Assembly (NCBI RefSeq): GCF_000003815.2 | Contig: NC_049993.1 | Span: 10,880,193 to 10,908,097, forward strand | Length of the DNA stretch: 27,905 nucleotides | Direction: 5' to 3' | Source: Branchiostoma floridae | Taxonomy: Eukaryota > Chordata > Leptocardii > Amphioxiformes > Branchiostomatidae | Part shown: piece after piece, positions 1 to 11,700 of the stretch | How positions within the stretch are numbered: position 1 is the first letter of the stretch | How the letters are laid out: every line of letters begins with the position of its first letter | Program-made: the position numbers and the translations under genes | Notes under the pieces: generated by a model | Database searches by the model: none | Told to the model about the DNA's origin: nothing | What the model saw: only the letters and a program-made list of their open reading frames with translations

Positions 1-106
1 TCGCGTGCTGTTCCCTGGCCGGTTATATTCCTCTGGCCGGCTTACTCCTCTTGATTTGTTCCATTTTCTACGATTTTTCCAGCGATCCGGAGTCTGGTAG
101 AGACTA
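1..106. repeat. Partial foldback (MITE-like) element cut by the window edge
   Basis: Positions 1-106 match, in reverse orientation, the loop and one arm of the complete foldback element at 22896-23068, including the arm end GGTAGAGACT. It lies in an intron of NASP. The other arm would be left of the window. Confidence 0.75.
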
Positions 107-441
107 GGTCTATTAAACAACAATAGGTCTTTACTGCGCGCGCTGTACTGGTATATCAACGATACTAAAGGCATCTAATCGTGATTTATTGTACACATCA
201 CAGCATATATGATAAATGATCAAGTTACTACATAACAGATATATTATGTGTAATCTCTCCTTGGTTCAGATGACCGTTCAAGTCGACATGCAGCGTGGCC
301 CGTCAGCGCCTCCAGCGCTTGGCGGCGTTCAATATCTGCCGAAAAACAAGAAAGAAATTGAAATTTTGAGTCCCGGCTTTTTGTTACCACGAAAAGTAAT
401 ACATTTGTAGTAAGAAGTACTATAACGGCCTGACATTAATC

Positions 442-574
442 TGTAACGAAATGACTTGGTGATGTAACGAAATGACTTGGTGATGTAACGAAATGACTAA
501 TCATGGTGTAACGAAATGACTTCATGATGTAACGAAATGACGTGTAACGAAAAGACCATGTAACGAAACGACCT
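442..574. repeat. Short tandem repeat, about seven copies of TGTAACGAAATGAC plus variable spacer
   Basis: The core TGTAACGAAATGAC recurs at about 442, 463, 484, 507, 528, 543 and 559. The first spacings are 21 bp, the later ones 15-24 bp, and the last copies are degenerate. It is a minisatellite in the NASP intron just upstream of the first exon in the window. The short, irregular spacers rule out a CRISPR array. Confidence 0.85.
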
Positions 575-610
575 GTATTCCTATAATAGCTGTGTCTTTA
601 TATACTACAG

Positions 611-2286
611 GGCATTGGAGCAGGAGCAGGAGCATCATCTTCAGCTGCACCAGCTTCTACGGTAAGAAATCATGGTAAAAGCATTGTTGATTATGGTGTT
701 CGTTTTTGTTTGTAACTGAGAAGTGTGTCCACGTAAAAGATATGTTGACTTTAATGTTGATTTGGTGTTTGTGCAGATTGCAGTGAAGAAGGCAGGGGAA
801 GGGTCATCATCATCATCTGCCGATGCCAAACCTGCAGCCGACATCAGCCATCTTGTCAGGAAGAAGGTTTGTGGCACTTTATCTTCTATTTGTGATGATT
901 TCTCAACCATAGATGTAAAGAGACATCTGAATGGACATGCTAGTAATGTACATAATCTGAGAAAATTTAGGACACTTTTGGTACACTTTGAATATTTTGT
1001 AGAAAATGTTTATTACATGTGGTGTTTCTAGACTGGGTCATTAGAATAGCATTGTTACAAAGTTAGGCCACGTTGATGTTGTTGGTTGGGGGAGGTACCA
1101 GTACAGAAAATTCAGGTCCAGAGGATCATTTCCAGGTCCGGGCATGAACCTGGACCTGATTGTCTGTGGAAACTTGAGAACTGGCAATACTCAAAACAAT
1201 GGTAATTGGTCAATTTTGTTATAAAAGGAATCTGTTTTAATCTGGATTATTGGACTCCCACTGCATTTTAAAATCCCATCTCCATGTAATAAAGGCTAAC
1301 TGTCTCTGTACCTTTGACTGTAGAAACTTGGTGCAATTGACTATAAACTCTACTTGACTTCGCTCTTGTTGTCTTCTTGGCCCCCCGGTTAGACCCCAAA
1401 TGGCTGCCGACATAGTGTGTCCATTTTGTAATTGGCAAAACCTGTTCCTCTGTTGTTTTTTTCAGGTCTGTTTTTTTCGGATTGGTCCAAGAAGAAAAAA
1501 ATGTTTTGCACCCGTATGATGTACTGGTCCCTACACCTAACTGTTGGTATACCATACTATGTGTGTTTAGTCCTATGTTCAACCTTCCTGGCCACTTTGA
1601 TTTCATACTGAAGGCAACTTTTTTTTTTGGCCAAACTTTTTTTTTATTCGCTCGCTCGCATCAGTTTTGGAGTTCCCGGAGGATGTCATCCATATAATCA
1701 AATCAACATGGCCTTATTGAGAAGAAAACACTTCTTCCTTGTGTATAACAGAGGAAGCCATCTGACGAAGATAAAGCAGACAGCAGCAGCGATGCTAAGA
1801 AGCCTCGTCAGGAGAATGGTGCTGGTGACAAGGCAGCCGTGAACGGGACAGCCGTCAATGGAACAGCAGTGAACGGTACGGCTGTGAACGGTGCGGCAGG
1901 TAGCAGCACAGAGACATCACCAGAGAAGGACAAAGAACAGGCGGTGAGTTCAAGACTTGCTTCTAGTAGTTTCCACTGGATTCATACTTGTCTAGCAGAA
2001 AATGGCAAGTTTTGCCATCTATCAAGAAAGAGTAGTCTCTGAGGTTCTATTAAATGGTGTCTAGAGCCTTCATACATATAGACATATAGAAGTTTTCATA
2101 AAATTTCAGTTGCTTTGTTGATTTCTCATTTCCTACTACATGTGATATGACAGATGTTAAATTTTCATCATAAAAATATATTTGCAGAAGATCACCCCTA
2201 AGACTGTCGAAGACCTTAAGAAGGACCAAGAATCTAAGAAAGAGCAGGATACTGACACTGCTGCCATGGAGACGACCTCATCATAA
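611..2286 (+). CDS. NASP: NASP, histone H3-H4 chaperone, C-terminal part (last four coding exons)
   Basis: NASP binds histones H3-H4 and linker histone in the nucleus and keeps a soluble histone supply. Four exons are visible: 611-661, 777-866, 1752-1943 and 2188-2286 (stop TAA 2284-2286). All have AG/GT borders and all join in phase 0, giving 143 residues. The third-last exon ends with the NASP signature DISHLVRKK, continued by RKPSDEDK in the next exon; vertebrate NASP has DISHLVRKKRKP near its C terminus. A basic stretch (DAKKPR) follows and is a likely nuclear localisation signal. The tail is acidic and low in complexity, with a TAVNG repeat and a Thr/Ser-rich end (METTSS). The TPR domain and the histone-binding acidic region lie in exons left of the window. 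Introns contain foldback and minisatellite sequence but no other gene. Confidence 0.9.
1645..1715. repeat. Dispersed repeat (GCATnAnTTTTGG family)
   Basis: A segment reading CGCATCAGTTTTGGAGT and on to ATGGCCTTA resembles 10495-10572 and 20870-20950 (CGCATTAATTTTGGGGT to GTGGCCTAAC). In all three places it follows a T-rich run, as the end of a retroposon or MITE would. The class is unknown. Confidence 0.5.
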
Positions 2287-3200
2287 GTCACCATGGTGAT
2301 GACCTCTCTCAAGTTTCTATGGACATGACCACTTGCTAAGAAAAAGGAGTGAACAAAAAACATGAATACCTTGTCATGAAATGGCCATAGGTTGTCAATA
2401 GCACAAATATACATGAGGTGCTATTAGTTTCCTACCAGGAATCGAACAACTGGAATATGCAGCCATGTGAACTACTTTTCAAAGCATTTCTGTACTTATA
2501 TTATAACATAGGTAAATCTTGTAGTGATACTCCAAAGGTTTTTTTGCAATGGTCTGTTGATATGATTGTGAACTTGGCATATATGCAAACCTTGTAAAAT
2601 GTGTCAGTCCATGTGCGTTCCAAAGATGAAGTGATAAAAAAAGACAGGTTTTATTTCCAACGCCTGTTATAATATGAACTTACATCTTCAACTCATGCCA
2701 TGTACTTTTTCTGTGACTTTGTGCAAGAATATTACTGACTGTTTTGGCCACCTACTTGCATGTACAGATTAAAGGTGTACAAAATTCTATCTCTGTATTG
2801 AACACCTAATCTTGCAAGTTTCCCACTTCTGGTGCTGGTCGGACTTCCACCGTCACTTATACTATATCAAAGTCTATATTTCTATATGAATATTAGTAAC
2901 TAGTTGTGTGTTTGTATCTTGCTTATCTCATCATGAATTGCTCCTCTGCATCTGTTGTACTACAAGTAGGATTAAGAGTCTCTTATGCCAAAAATGTAAT
3001 AACTGGATGCTAGTTGATACTGTCCTCAATGTAAAATGCTGTTACATTTTCCCCATCTAATGTGTTGTTCAAAGATTGTATTAGAGAACATTGAACTCAG
3101 TAACCCAGTCTCCAAGCAGATGATTTGGTTGGGGTTAATTGTAGGTCTTTTGTGGCCTTTTCTTTCGAAGGCAGCCCAATAAAAACATGCACCTCTAGAA
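2287..3200 (+). other. Probable 3' UTR of NASP with AATAAA signal
   Basis: The stretch after the NASP stop has no convincing ORF, is AT-rich and contains no recognised repeat. AATAAA at 3178-3183 is the best polyadenylation signal, giving a 3' UTR of about 0.9 kb. Confidence 0.55.
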
Positions 3201-3261
3201 AAGCAGTGACAATACCCGAAACGTCACACAAAAATACTTAATAACCCTGACTGAGTCATCT

Positions 3262-3449
3262 NNNNNNNNNNNNNNNNNNNNNNNNNNNNNNNNNNNNNNN
3301 NNNNNNNNNNNNNNNNNNNNNNNNNNNNNNNNNNNNNNNNNNNNNNNNNNNNNNNNNNNNNNNNNNNNNNNNNNNNNNNNNNNNNNNNNNNNNNNNNNNN
3401 NNNNNNNNNNNNNNNNNNNNNNNNNNNNNNNNNNNNNNNNNNNNNNNNN
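3262..3449. other. Assembly gap (188 N)
   Basis: A run of N. The left boundary of the first tandem unit lies in or before this gap, because sequence directly after it (from 3450) already matches 13119 onward. Confidence 0.98.
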
Positions 3450-3929
3450 ACAAGTTTTCTACTTTTCCAAAAAAATAAATGAACTTCTAGTTTGAAAGGG
3501 ACCAACATTCACAAATCCAGATCTAGGTATGTCATTTTCTACATTTTATATGTGTTAGAAATGTTGAGGTATTTCATCCGAGAAATTTATACACTGGTGT
3601 ACACGTATTCAAGATATGCAGAATATGAAGTTGCTTCAAATGAAATGGTTGAGACTTGAGATTCTTTGATACCAAATGATTTGGATAACTCAGACATTAA
3701 AACATACATGTATAAGCAGACACATGTACTTTGTTCTTTTTCCAATTAAAAAGTTTAGATGGAAAAGATGGAGAGGAACTGAACGCAACAATTTGGTTTA
3801 CCATACATGGAAGTCTATCAACTGATCAGTGGACTGGTGTATGAATAGTTAGGCCTAACCTGGCTATCCATTCAAGTAAAAAGACAAGGATGCCGTCAAA
3901 TGCCAATCTAGGTGACCATGGATGGTACA

Positions 3930-5240
3930 GTGTATCTGTATCTATATAGCCGGTATAACCGCCCTTCGGCGTAACACACCAGCTTCGCAGGCACGTGGCG
4001 CGGCAGCAGCTGGTTATATTACATCGAAGGACCCGTCACACCTAACTTTTGCACATCTATCTGCAAGCGGTCTTTAAAACTATCCAGAGATGATGCCCCT
4101 ACTGTCCTTGGTGATAGCAAATTCCACTCTACGATAGTTCTGGGAAAATACGAATTTTTGAACACATCAATCCTAGGTTGGTAGTTCATGTACTTGAAGT
4201 CATGGCTGTTTCTTGTTCTTTTAATTTTTTTGAGCTGGTACGTTCACCGTGCCAGTTTATCGGTCATTTTGTACATCATGCAAAGTCTTGACATTTTCCT
4301 TCTGTCTTCAAGTGATGTCCACTGCAGATCTGTTTTCATTTTGGTAACACTAGCATCCCTGTTGTGGTTGTTTGTACAGAATCTTGCAGCTTGGTTCTGT
4401 ACCCTTTCAAGTTTATCTTTGTCTTTCTTTGTATACGGATCCCATACTGAACATTGCAGCATATTCAAGGTTAGGTCTTACCAGTGATGTGGACGCAAGT
4501 GATTTTACCCTGGCTGGGCATGCCCACAAGTTGCGTTTGATCACTCCCAATGTCTGCTTAGCCTTGGTTGTTATTTTGTTAACATGGACATATCCCATTT
4601 CAGCCCAGTTGTTAACGTAATACCTAGGCATTGGTGGCTTTTTGTGGTTGCTAATGTCTGACCACAAAACTGGTAATGGGACACATTTGGTGTGCGTTTG
4701 TTTGTTATGTGCATGATATAGCACCTATCAGGATTGAACTCCATAAGCCTTTTCCTTTGCCATTCTTCCAGGGTGTTCAGATCTTTCTGAAGAAGTTGTG
4801 AATCATTCTTTGCAGATACCTCTATATATAGCAGACAATAATCAGCGAATAACCTCACACTTGAACCGAGCTGGTCTGGCAAGTCGTTTATGTACAAGAG
4901 GAAGAACAATGGTCCCAGGACAGTCCTTTGCGGAACTCCCGACGCTACTTTTACTGGAGCTGAGGCCTTCCTTCTACCACTACAGTTTGCTCTCTGTTCG
5001 TCAAGAAAGTCTTTAACCAGTTAAATGTAGTACATTGAATTCCATAGTACTCCAGTTTTGATATAAGTCTGCTATGTGGGACTTTGTCGAAGGCCATAGT
5101 GAAATCCAGTATTGCTAGATCCACCTGTCTTTTGTTGTTCAGTGCCCCAGCTATGTCGTGAACTGTGTTTCAGTGGAGGGAACCTTGGCAGAAACGTTGG
5201 TCTTTCGTTCTGCTCAGGTGAATCTTTCTGTACATCTACA
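3930..5240 (-). mobile_element. 5'-truncated CR1/L2-like LINE, dead reverse transcriptase (copy A)
   Basis: On the minus strand, reverse transcriptase fragments in several frames can be read: LAILDFTKAF broken by substitution and frameshift, FLLYINDLPDQL, LFADYCLLY, then the downstream part (LNTLEEWQRK, YIMHITNK, LGITLTTGLKWD). The catalytic FADD box reads FADY. The 3' end is near 3930 with a GATACA-like tail. The element sits about 400 bp beyond the stop codon of gene A, in the same orientation. The clade is judged from motifs only. Confidence 0.8.
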
Positions 5241-5631
5241 ACCAGCCGAGCTAAATCCTCATGTTTATTCCAACTGGACTAGAATGACTGTCATGAGATT
5301 GAAACACTATTTGGAATCCTCGACGAACGTTGATGACGTTTTCACATATGTATAGCTTCATTTCCGGCAAAAGTCTGTAACAGGTTAAGAATATTTGTTT
5401 TCAAATCAATAAAGATGGTGACTTCTTTTGTATTAACGATGATTGTAGATTATTATATAACCAGGACTTGCCATAAGGGTTAAGAATCTCAGGTTAGTGG
5501 CAACTTGAACAGCCGAAGTTCTCTTTCTTCGTATGTTAAAATTGATACCATCACTCTAAGCTACAACTAGAATCAATGAGTGCGCCTTAGATGCATGTAT
5601 GCTTTGCTGATTGTTCTTGAGACTGTATGTC
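5241..5631. other. 3' flank or UTR of gene A, no other feature seen
   Basis: This stretch lies between the LINE and the stop of gene A and is homologous to 14881-15274. I see no convincing AATAAA on the minus strand, so the end of the transcript cannot be placed. It may run into the LINE. Confidence 0.4.
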
Positions 5632-5723
5632 CTAGAAGAGAGCCGATGTCAAGAGACTCATGGCAGCTACAAGCACACGGAAAGCAGTTAGCGATGGGCC
5701 TCTTCCACTAGGTCCAGGGACAA
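5632..5723 (-). CDS. Gene A last exon: GPI-anchor signal and stop
   Basis: The acceptor is preceded by a good pyrimidine tract (TTTATTTCTTTTATTTCAG). The exon starts in phase 1 and encodes 29 residues from a split Val to the stop TAG at 5632-5634. It reads PGPSGRGPS, then a hydrophobic stretch with VLVAAMSLLTSALF at the extreme C terminus. A small-residue site (SGRG), a short spacer and a terminal hydrophobic run with no basic tail fit GPI transamidase signals better than a type I membrane anchor. Confidence 0.75.
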
Positions 5724-8700
5724 CTGAAATAAAAGAAATAAATGCTTCGTATGACAACTTTAATACAAGGGCTAATATGGATAATTACTGGTCAAGTAAA
5801 TACTGATCCCAATAGTGCATTGTCTGCTGTTACGAATGCTTACGTCAAAAGTAACAGAATAGGAAAAAACACATCTTACAAATTTTGGAGAGATTTTCTA
5901 TAAGGAATATGATATACAACCATGCTTGTGTCTGTGAAATACATTTTCCTTCAAAAGTACCATCACGAGCAAACTGCTGCGTAAGATGTTCCTTACTGTG
6001 TAGCTTATTGCGCCATTTGGTTAAGTTTGGTACCTTTGGTACTTCTTTTAGTGCATTCCTGAACCGAATATGACAGAAAGACTTTTTGGAACGATAATGC
6101 CGAATATTAATATGTAGCTGTCAAAATCATTGGTAATAGCAACATATTAGTTCACACTTGAAAGGCAATTATTTGCTTATGAACAAATTCAGAATATTTC
6201 ATTCCACCCTCAAAGAAAAGGAAAACAAAATGTGGTGAACATGTCATAAAGTATCAGGAACTTGGCCATATTGCGTTCACCATTCTAAGATTTACACGTG
6301 TGCAAAATAAAAACTGATCTGTAACTGCTTTCATTTACTATCAAATAAATGCAAAATCCACTTTTGCCCGATAAAGACACGGGCATGTAGTATATCAAAT
6401 ACTTGAACTGCTTTGGTTGTCTCCTGTTCGTTAATTTTACTAAAAGTTATCATAACACATGTGTAGGAGAGTCAAATGTACACCAAGCAACGCCCGAGAG
6501 TTCAAGACCTCGAAATGAACATTTCTCTCCTTAGTGTACTTCAATGCAGCACCTGAAATAGTGCACGAAACTACGTTTTAGGGGCTCACCTTTCCTTTGA
6601 AAGTAGTAGCGGCTTGGCCAATGATCCCATTCAGGATTGTCCGGGTGTGTGTCCTTGTTTTCGCGGTGTAGCCAGCATTTCCGGGGTTGATCCCCGGAAT
6701 TACTAACAGTATAAGGTCGCCAGTTGAAGGACTTACATATCGGGTTGACACCGTCATAGTCCCCATAACCTTCCAGACACCTGCGGGCACACTCATCGGG
6801 CTTGATGTCGTTGTAGCCTGCGATAAGAGTATCTGCATCGCCGAAATACTTACCCCTGAATTGGGTGAAGAATGTAAGAGGTGCTTTTGCAGAAGCTTCA
6901 CCGTTTTTATCGCCGAAAAAATGTCTCGTCTCCTTGAAGTATTTGACAGCTAGATCTTCAGCTGCAGATAAATAAACAGTGGGGACAAGTTTGATACATT
7001 AATCAACATATCAGATATTCAACTGGACATTTCCAGATCAATTGCTGTTGATCTTGTAATTTCATGATCAGTAATGGTTCGGCGGGCCTTTCTACCACAA
7101 AATTAGCACACCGCGCCTCGTACTCAGGTGCCGTGATGTGGCATGGTTAACATGTCATGAAGTATAGGGAACTTGGCCATGTTGCGTATACCATTCTCAG
7201 ATTTACACATGTGCAACATAAGCATATACAGCCTTATGTCCCACACGGGATGAAGAGGATTAAGTAAGTAAGTAACATAAGCATATATAGCCTGGTATCC
7301 AGCCGTGTTGTGCTTTGGTCGCTCCCCCAAGGCACGCTCCTGCCAACACGTCTCGTGTTCGTTACCATTTGAACGATCGGCATTTGAAAATTCGCAGAGA
7401 TTTTATGCGAGATTTCTGATTGGCTGAATTATGGATGGTCCAAGCGCTCGTTCGAACAGACGTTCCATTATCATCAACATGGCCGCCGCGTCAGACGTTC
7501 ATCATGCCTGAACTACCCAGCGAATTTCCCTGAATTTCTTCACTAAAACGAGCAAAGACCTTAGAGACTTTTCTCAACGGAAAGGATGTTTCAATAGCAC
7601 TCTTGCCAACCGAGTAGGGCAAGAGTTTGATTTATCAAATCGTTCCAATAGGCTCGAAGAGGATGGGTAGTCTGTTTGTTAATTTTACTGAAAGTAATCA
7701 TAATACATGTGCAGAAGAGTCATATGTACACCAGAGTTCAATACTTCGGAAATGAACATCTCTCAACCTAACATTGGTTAGTATACACGTTAAGCTGTGT
7801 TATGAATCTGATCTACAGATACAACATGTCAAGCAATGATGATGGCTGTTTCTTCGTATCCGAAGATCAATTGTAGGCAGACAAGGTTGATTAGACGACC
7901 AGATTGCCTGGCATGCACGTGACATTTTAAGGTGAAGGAGGGGTGTGCACTCCCTTCTCCACCCTCTCATCTAATGGCGCACTACAGGGACAGAACTGTT
8001 TGCCACGTAAGAGGCCCCTGCAGATGCAGGTTTATTATTTGGAGTTTCCGTCTCCTAGGGGGACTTCCGACCAAGGATGCAAGGGGTTCCTCCTACCCCT
8101 GACTCGTGTGTCATGGCGGGTGCGTCATGCCCAAACATGCCCCTAAGGTCTACGACTGCCACAAAGGCCTGTCACTGCCACTAGCCGCAGCTAGGTACTC
8201 ATATACACTTGAGTTAAGTGAGGAAAGTCGTGTAAAGTGCCTTTCCCAAGGGCACAAGATCAGTGACGCGACAGCTGGATTAGAACTCAGGACATCTTGG
8301 GCCTGAGCCCAATGTTCTGCCGATCGCGCCACGCGACCCCAGAACGAAGCACTACGATCAGGCAAACATACCTGGACATGGTTGAGTGTTACATGGGGAT
8401 TTTTCCTGGGCGATGCCGTCACAAGGCGACCCGTGTTCTGCCTCCAGTTGGGTTTCCTCCACACATTCGGGGTCTTTGCAGTATCTACAGTGTCTGGACC
8501 TTGTCCTGTATCCATGCCCGCAGATCACGGTACATGGAGTCGTCTCCCCCCAGCTGGTCCATCGACCTATGGGGCACATGACTGTAATAAGCCCTTTCGC
8601 ACATTCGAGTAAGCATGTGCGGCAACAGGAATTGTAGGAAATATGTCAAAGGTGAAGGTCCCTGAGACTTAAACAAACCATTGTTTGCATTTCCGTAAGA

Positions 8701-11700
8701 ATGTCCGGAACGTAACATTGGCACCTGCAAAATGGCGGAATGTTTACAAGTCAGAGTCTTTTACCTACAATTCCTGTCGCCGCATATGCGTATTCGAATG
8801 AAGAAGGTTATATTACGGCAGCGTTTGTGTGTCTGTATATGTGTGTATGTTTGTGGATGGACAGCATAACTCAAGAAGGCCTGGATGGAATCTATAGTTA
8901 TATTGATATTTGGTATGTGGATAGGTCTTTTGGATTTTGGGGCCCCTTAGCGGATTGTAGAGTTGTTCAGGTAAATTTACAACTGAGGCCAGAGAAATTG
9001 GCTGTTTAGAACATATCGCCAACAATGGCTTCAGTCCTTCACTAAACAACATTGCAGACCTTAAATCATGCTAGAATCACGTGACTGCAAAATACCATGT
9101 ACTGTAAAAAATATCAACGAGAACTTAATGCAACATTTCCGACCTGAATATTTACAGACGGTCGGCTGGCAAACCTCCTCCTCCTCCTTTTTCCCCGAAC
9201 AGTCGTAATCAGTCAGGCCCGCGGGATCTTCGCAGTGCCGTCTCCTTTTCCGGATACCCTGGGCCCCGCACGTCACAGAACATGGTCCCCAGGATTCCCA
9301 AGGTCCCAAGTATGGTCTTCCTGATGAGCCAATGTGAAACCTGAATCATACAATCTATCGCAAATAGAACGCGCTCTTAAGAATTCCGGGACAGTTTGTG
9401 ATCATTCGATACCCCGGCCCCTGTTGAAGTCAAAGAAATGTAGAAGCGCGAAATAGAAATGTTGTTATATAGGCACGTTCACTGTTTAGTACGCATGTGA
9501 AGCGACAGGAATTATGGGCACTGTCAAAGGTGAGGGCTCCATGAGACATTAAGCATTTAAAAAATCACGTATGGAGATTGTTATGCAAATCGAGACAATG
9601 GTCTAGAACTATTGACAAGTTAAGTGAGGGGCCTTTGCCTTTGACAATTTACCCACAATTCTTATCGCTGCACATGCGTACTCAGAACAGTGAATATGCT
9701 TATCGTCGTGTCTGAAGGAAGGATTCTAACAAACTTTTATACTTTGTAGTTTTGTCTAATGTGCAAATGTCAAACATAAAGAACTAATCGTCAACATTAG
9801 GTTGTTAGTCTTTTGTTGATGAACGCAATCGAAAGACGTTATGCTACGGTCCCATTTGGAAAAATGGAGCCCCTGATTTGATTTTATGGATGTCATCCTC
9901 GCGCACATTACTTTTCGCCTGATCTCAAAAAGAAAAGAAAATCACCTCCGAGGAGGCTCGACACAAGCATGTCCGGATATATATATACCTTCTAATAGTG
10001 TACTTCTTTGCTCATTTTTTTCCTCAATATATTAAACATCGATTACTGCTATGATGAATAAGAAAACCTACATGTGCCTCCTACAAATAACGACTTGTTG
10101 TTTCCTTTGATACACTATGTCGAGGTGGGTTCACACCTGCGTATATTCAAGTCCGTATGAGGTCCGTATGGAAGTTTAAGCCTCTACCAGGCTCCACAGG
10201 TCACTAGAAAACTGTAGAAATTGGACAAATATAGCCAGGAAACATGCCAGTAGAGTTAGCTGGTCGCAAACCATACTCCTCGGCCAGCTAAGTTCCCTGG
10301 CATATTCGCGGTCTATATTTGTCCATGCAATTTCTAGTATTTTTCCAGTCACATGTGGAGTCAGGTAGAGGCTTAGAATTCCACACGGACCAAACACGGA
10401 CTTGAATATATACGCACATGTGAACCCGGCTTTACCAGCTTTGTAGTCGTCTGGCCAATTAGCAGCATTGTATTGTTTTTTTTTTAATCTTAGATTCTTC
10501 TTTCTTTTCGCCCTCCCGCATTAATTTTGGGGTCTCCAGATTATGCCATCTATAAAATTATGTCAGTGTGGCCTAACTGCAACGTATGGAGCAGTCGGGA
10601 ATTTTTCTCATGCAAGGATGTTTGAAATGGGACGCACGATATTGGCACCTATCTCCAAAATACACGTCATTGCACACGCAATAAACGTCTTCGCCGTTCT
10701 GGGAGTGTTTGCAGGCTCCGCCGTTCATACAAGCCACCCTCCCACAGGGGTCGTCTTTATGCCTACAGTCTGGGTACTGTGGTCCGCCGGTTTCAGGTTC
10801 ATCTGAATTTGAAAAAAAAACGCAAGAATTCCTGACGTCACGTGCCTGTAAGATCACGTGAACAAAGTAAAAGTATTGGTCATTCAAACCTGATGAGGGC
10901 TGTAGTACTGCATGCGCAGTGAGATGCAGTATATAGGTCAAAAGTGTCAATGGTCATATAAACATTTTTTACATAAAACGCCACATAGAAAAGATCTAAT
11001 GATTTAAGATAAGAACATCAAACAAGGGAAAGCAGACTGTAGTCATGTCCTACGATATTTGACCGGACAGTTACTTGTACCTAGACCGCCAAAACACTCG
11101 AATGAAGCTTGTATTGTAACTGAACAGAAAGTAAAGAAACAAGATCTAGAAAGTAAAGAAACAAAGATAAACCGTACCCGACCACCCGTCATCACAGTCG
11201 CAAGAGTAGATGTGAGTGCGCATGGATGGCACGCATCTGCCTCTAGGTTGGCATGCGTCGTGGCCGCCATCTTCAACACATGGGTTTCGTTCATGCCGAT
11301 GACCTGAAGTGACAAGATCAGTCCACTACAGGAGTCTACTCCTCCCTCGACTGAAGATGGTATGCAGGTATGAAATCCGTATACGGTCCGTATTGACATT
11401 TTTCATACGCATTCGTCCAATACGCACCTCATACGTATCTTGCTTATAAAAGGTCAAATTCAACACATGGGTTTCGTTCATGCCGATGACCTGAAGTGAC
11501 AAGATCAGTCCACCTGTTGGTCATCAACTCCCAGGGGACTGTTTCTTATCAAAGGTCTTTTATATTGATGGTATTACTTCACATCCCTACCCCCCGATAT
11601 GATTGACATCTGTGAATTATGAACTTGAAATTTCTAGAAACTTCCATACGGACCTCAAATGGACTTGAATATATACGCACGTGTGAACCCACATTAAGCC

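Larger units (their letters stand above)
6962..8371 (-). other. Intron of gene A with foldback and retroposon insertions
   Basis: There is no coding exon I can support. It contains a 45-bp retroposed tail (7229-7273), half of a foldback element (about 7288-7670) and a SINE (about 8150-8337). Confidence 0.6.

Noticed and set aside
442-574. CRISPR-like array
   Set aside because: The spacing is short and irregular, the spacers are similar to each other, and the context is a NASP intron.
723-1031. 102-codon plus-strand ORF
   Set aside because: Only 777-866 is coding (NASP exon); the rest is read-through into introns.
8150-8515. 121-codon minus-strand ORF, found in both units
   Set aside because: It runs through the SINE and reads the TSP1 exon in the wrong frame; its conservation reflects near identity of the DNA.
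11459-11513. Second copy of the EGF3 acceptor as an extra exon
   Set aside because: The frame runs into a stop soon after the copy ends and there is no donor.
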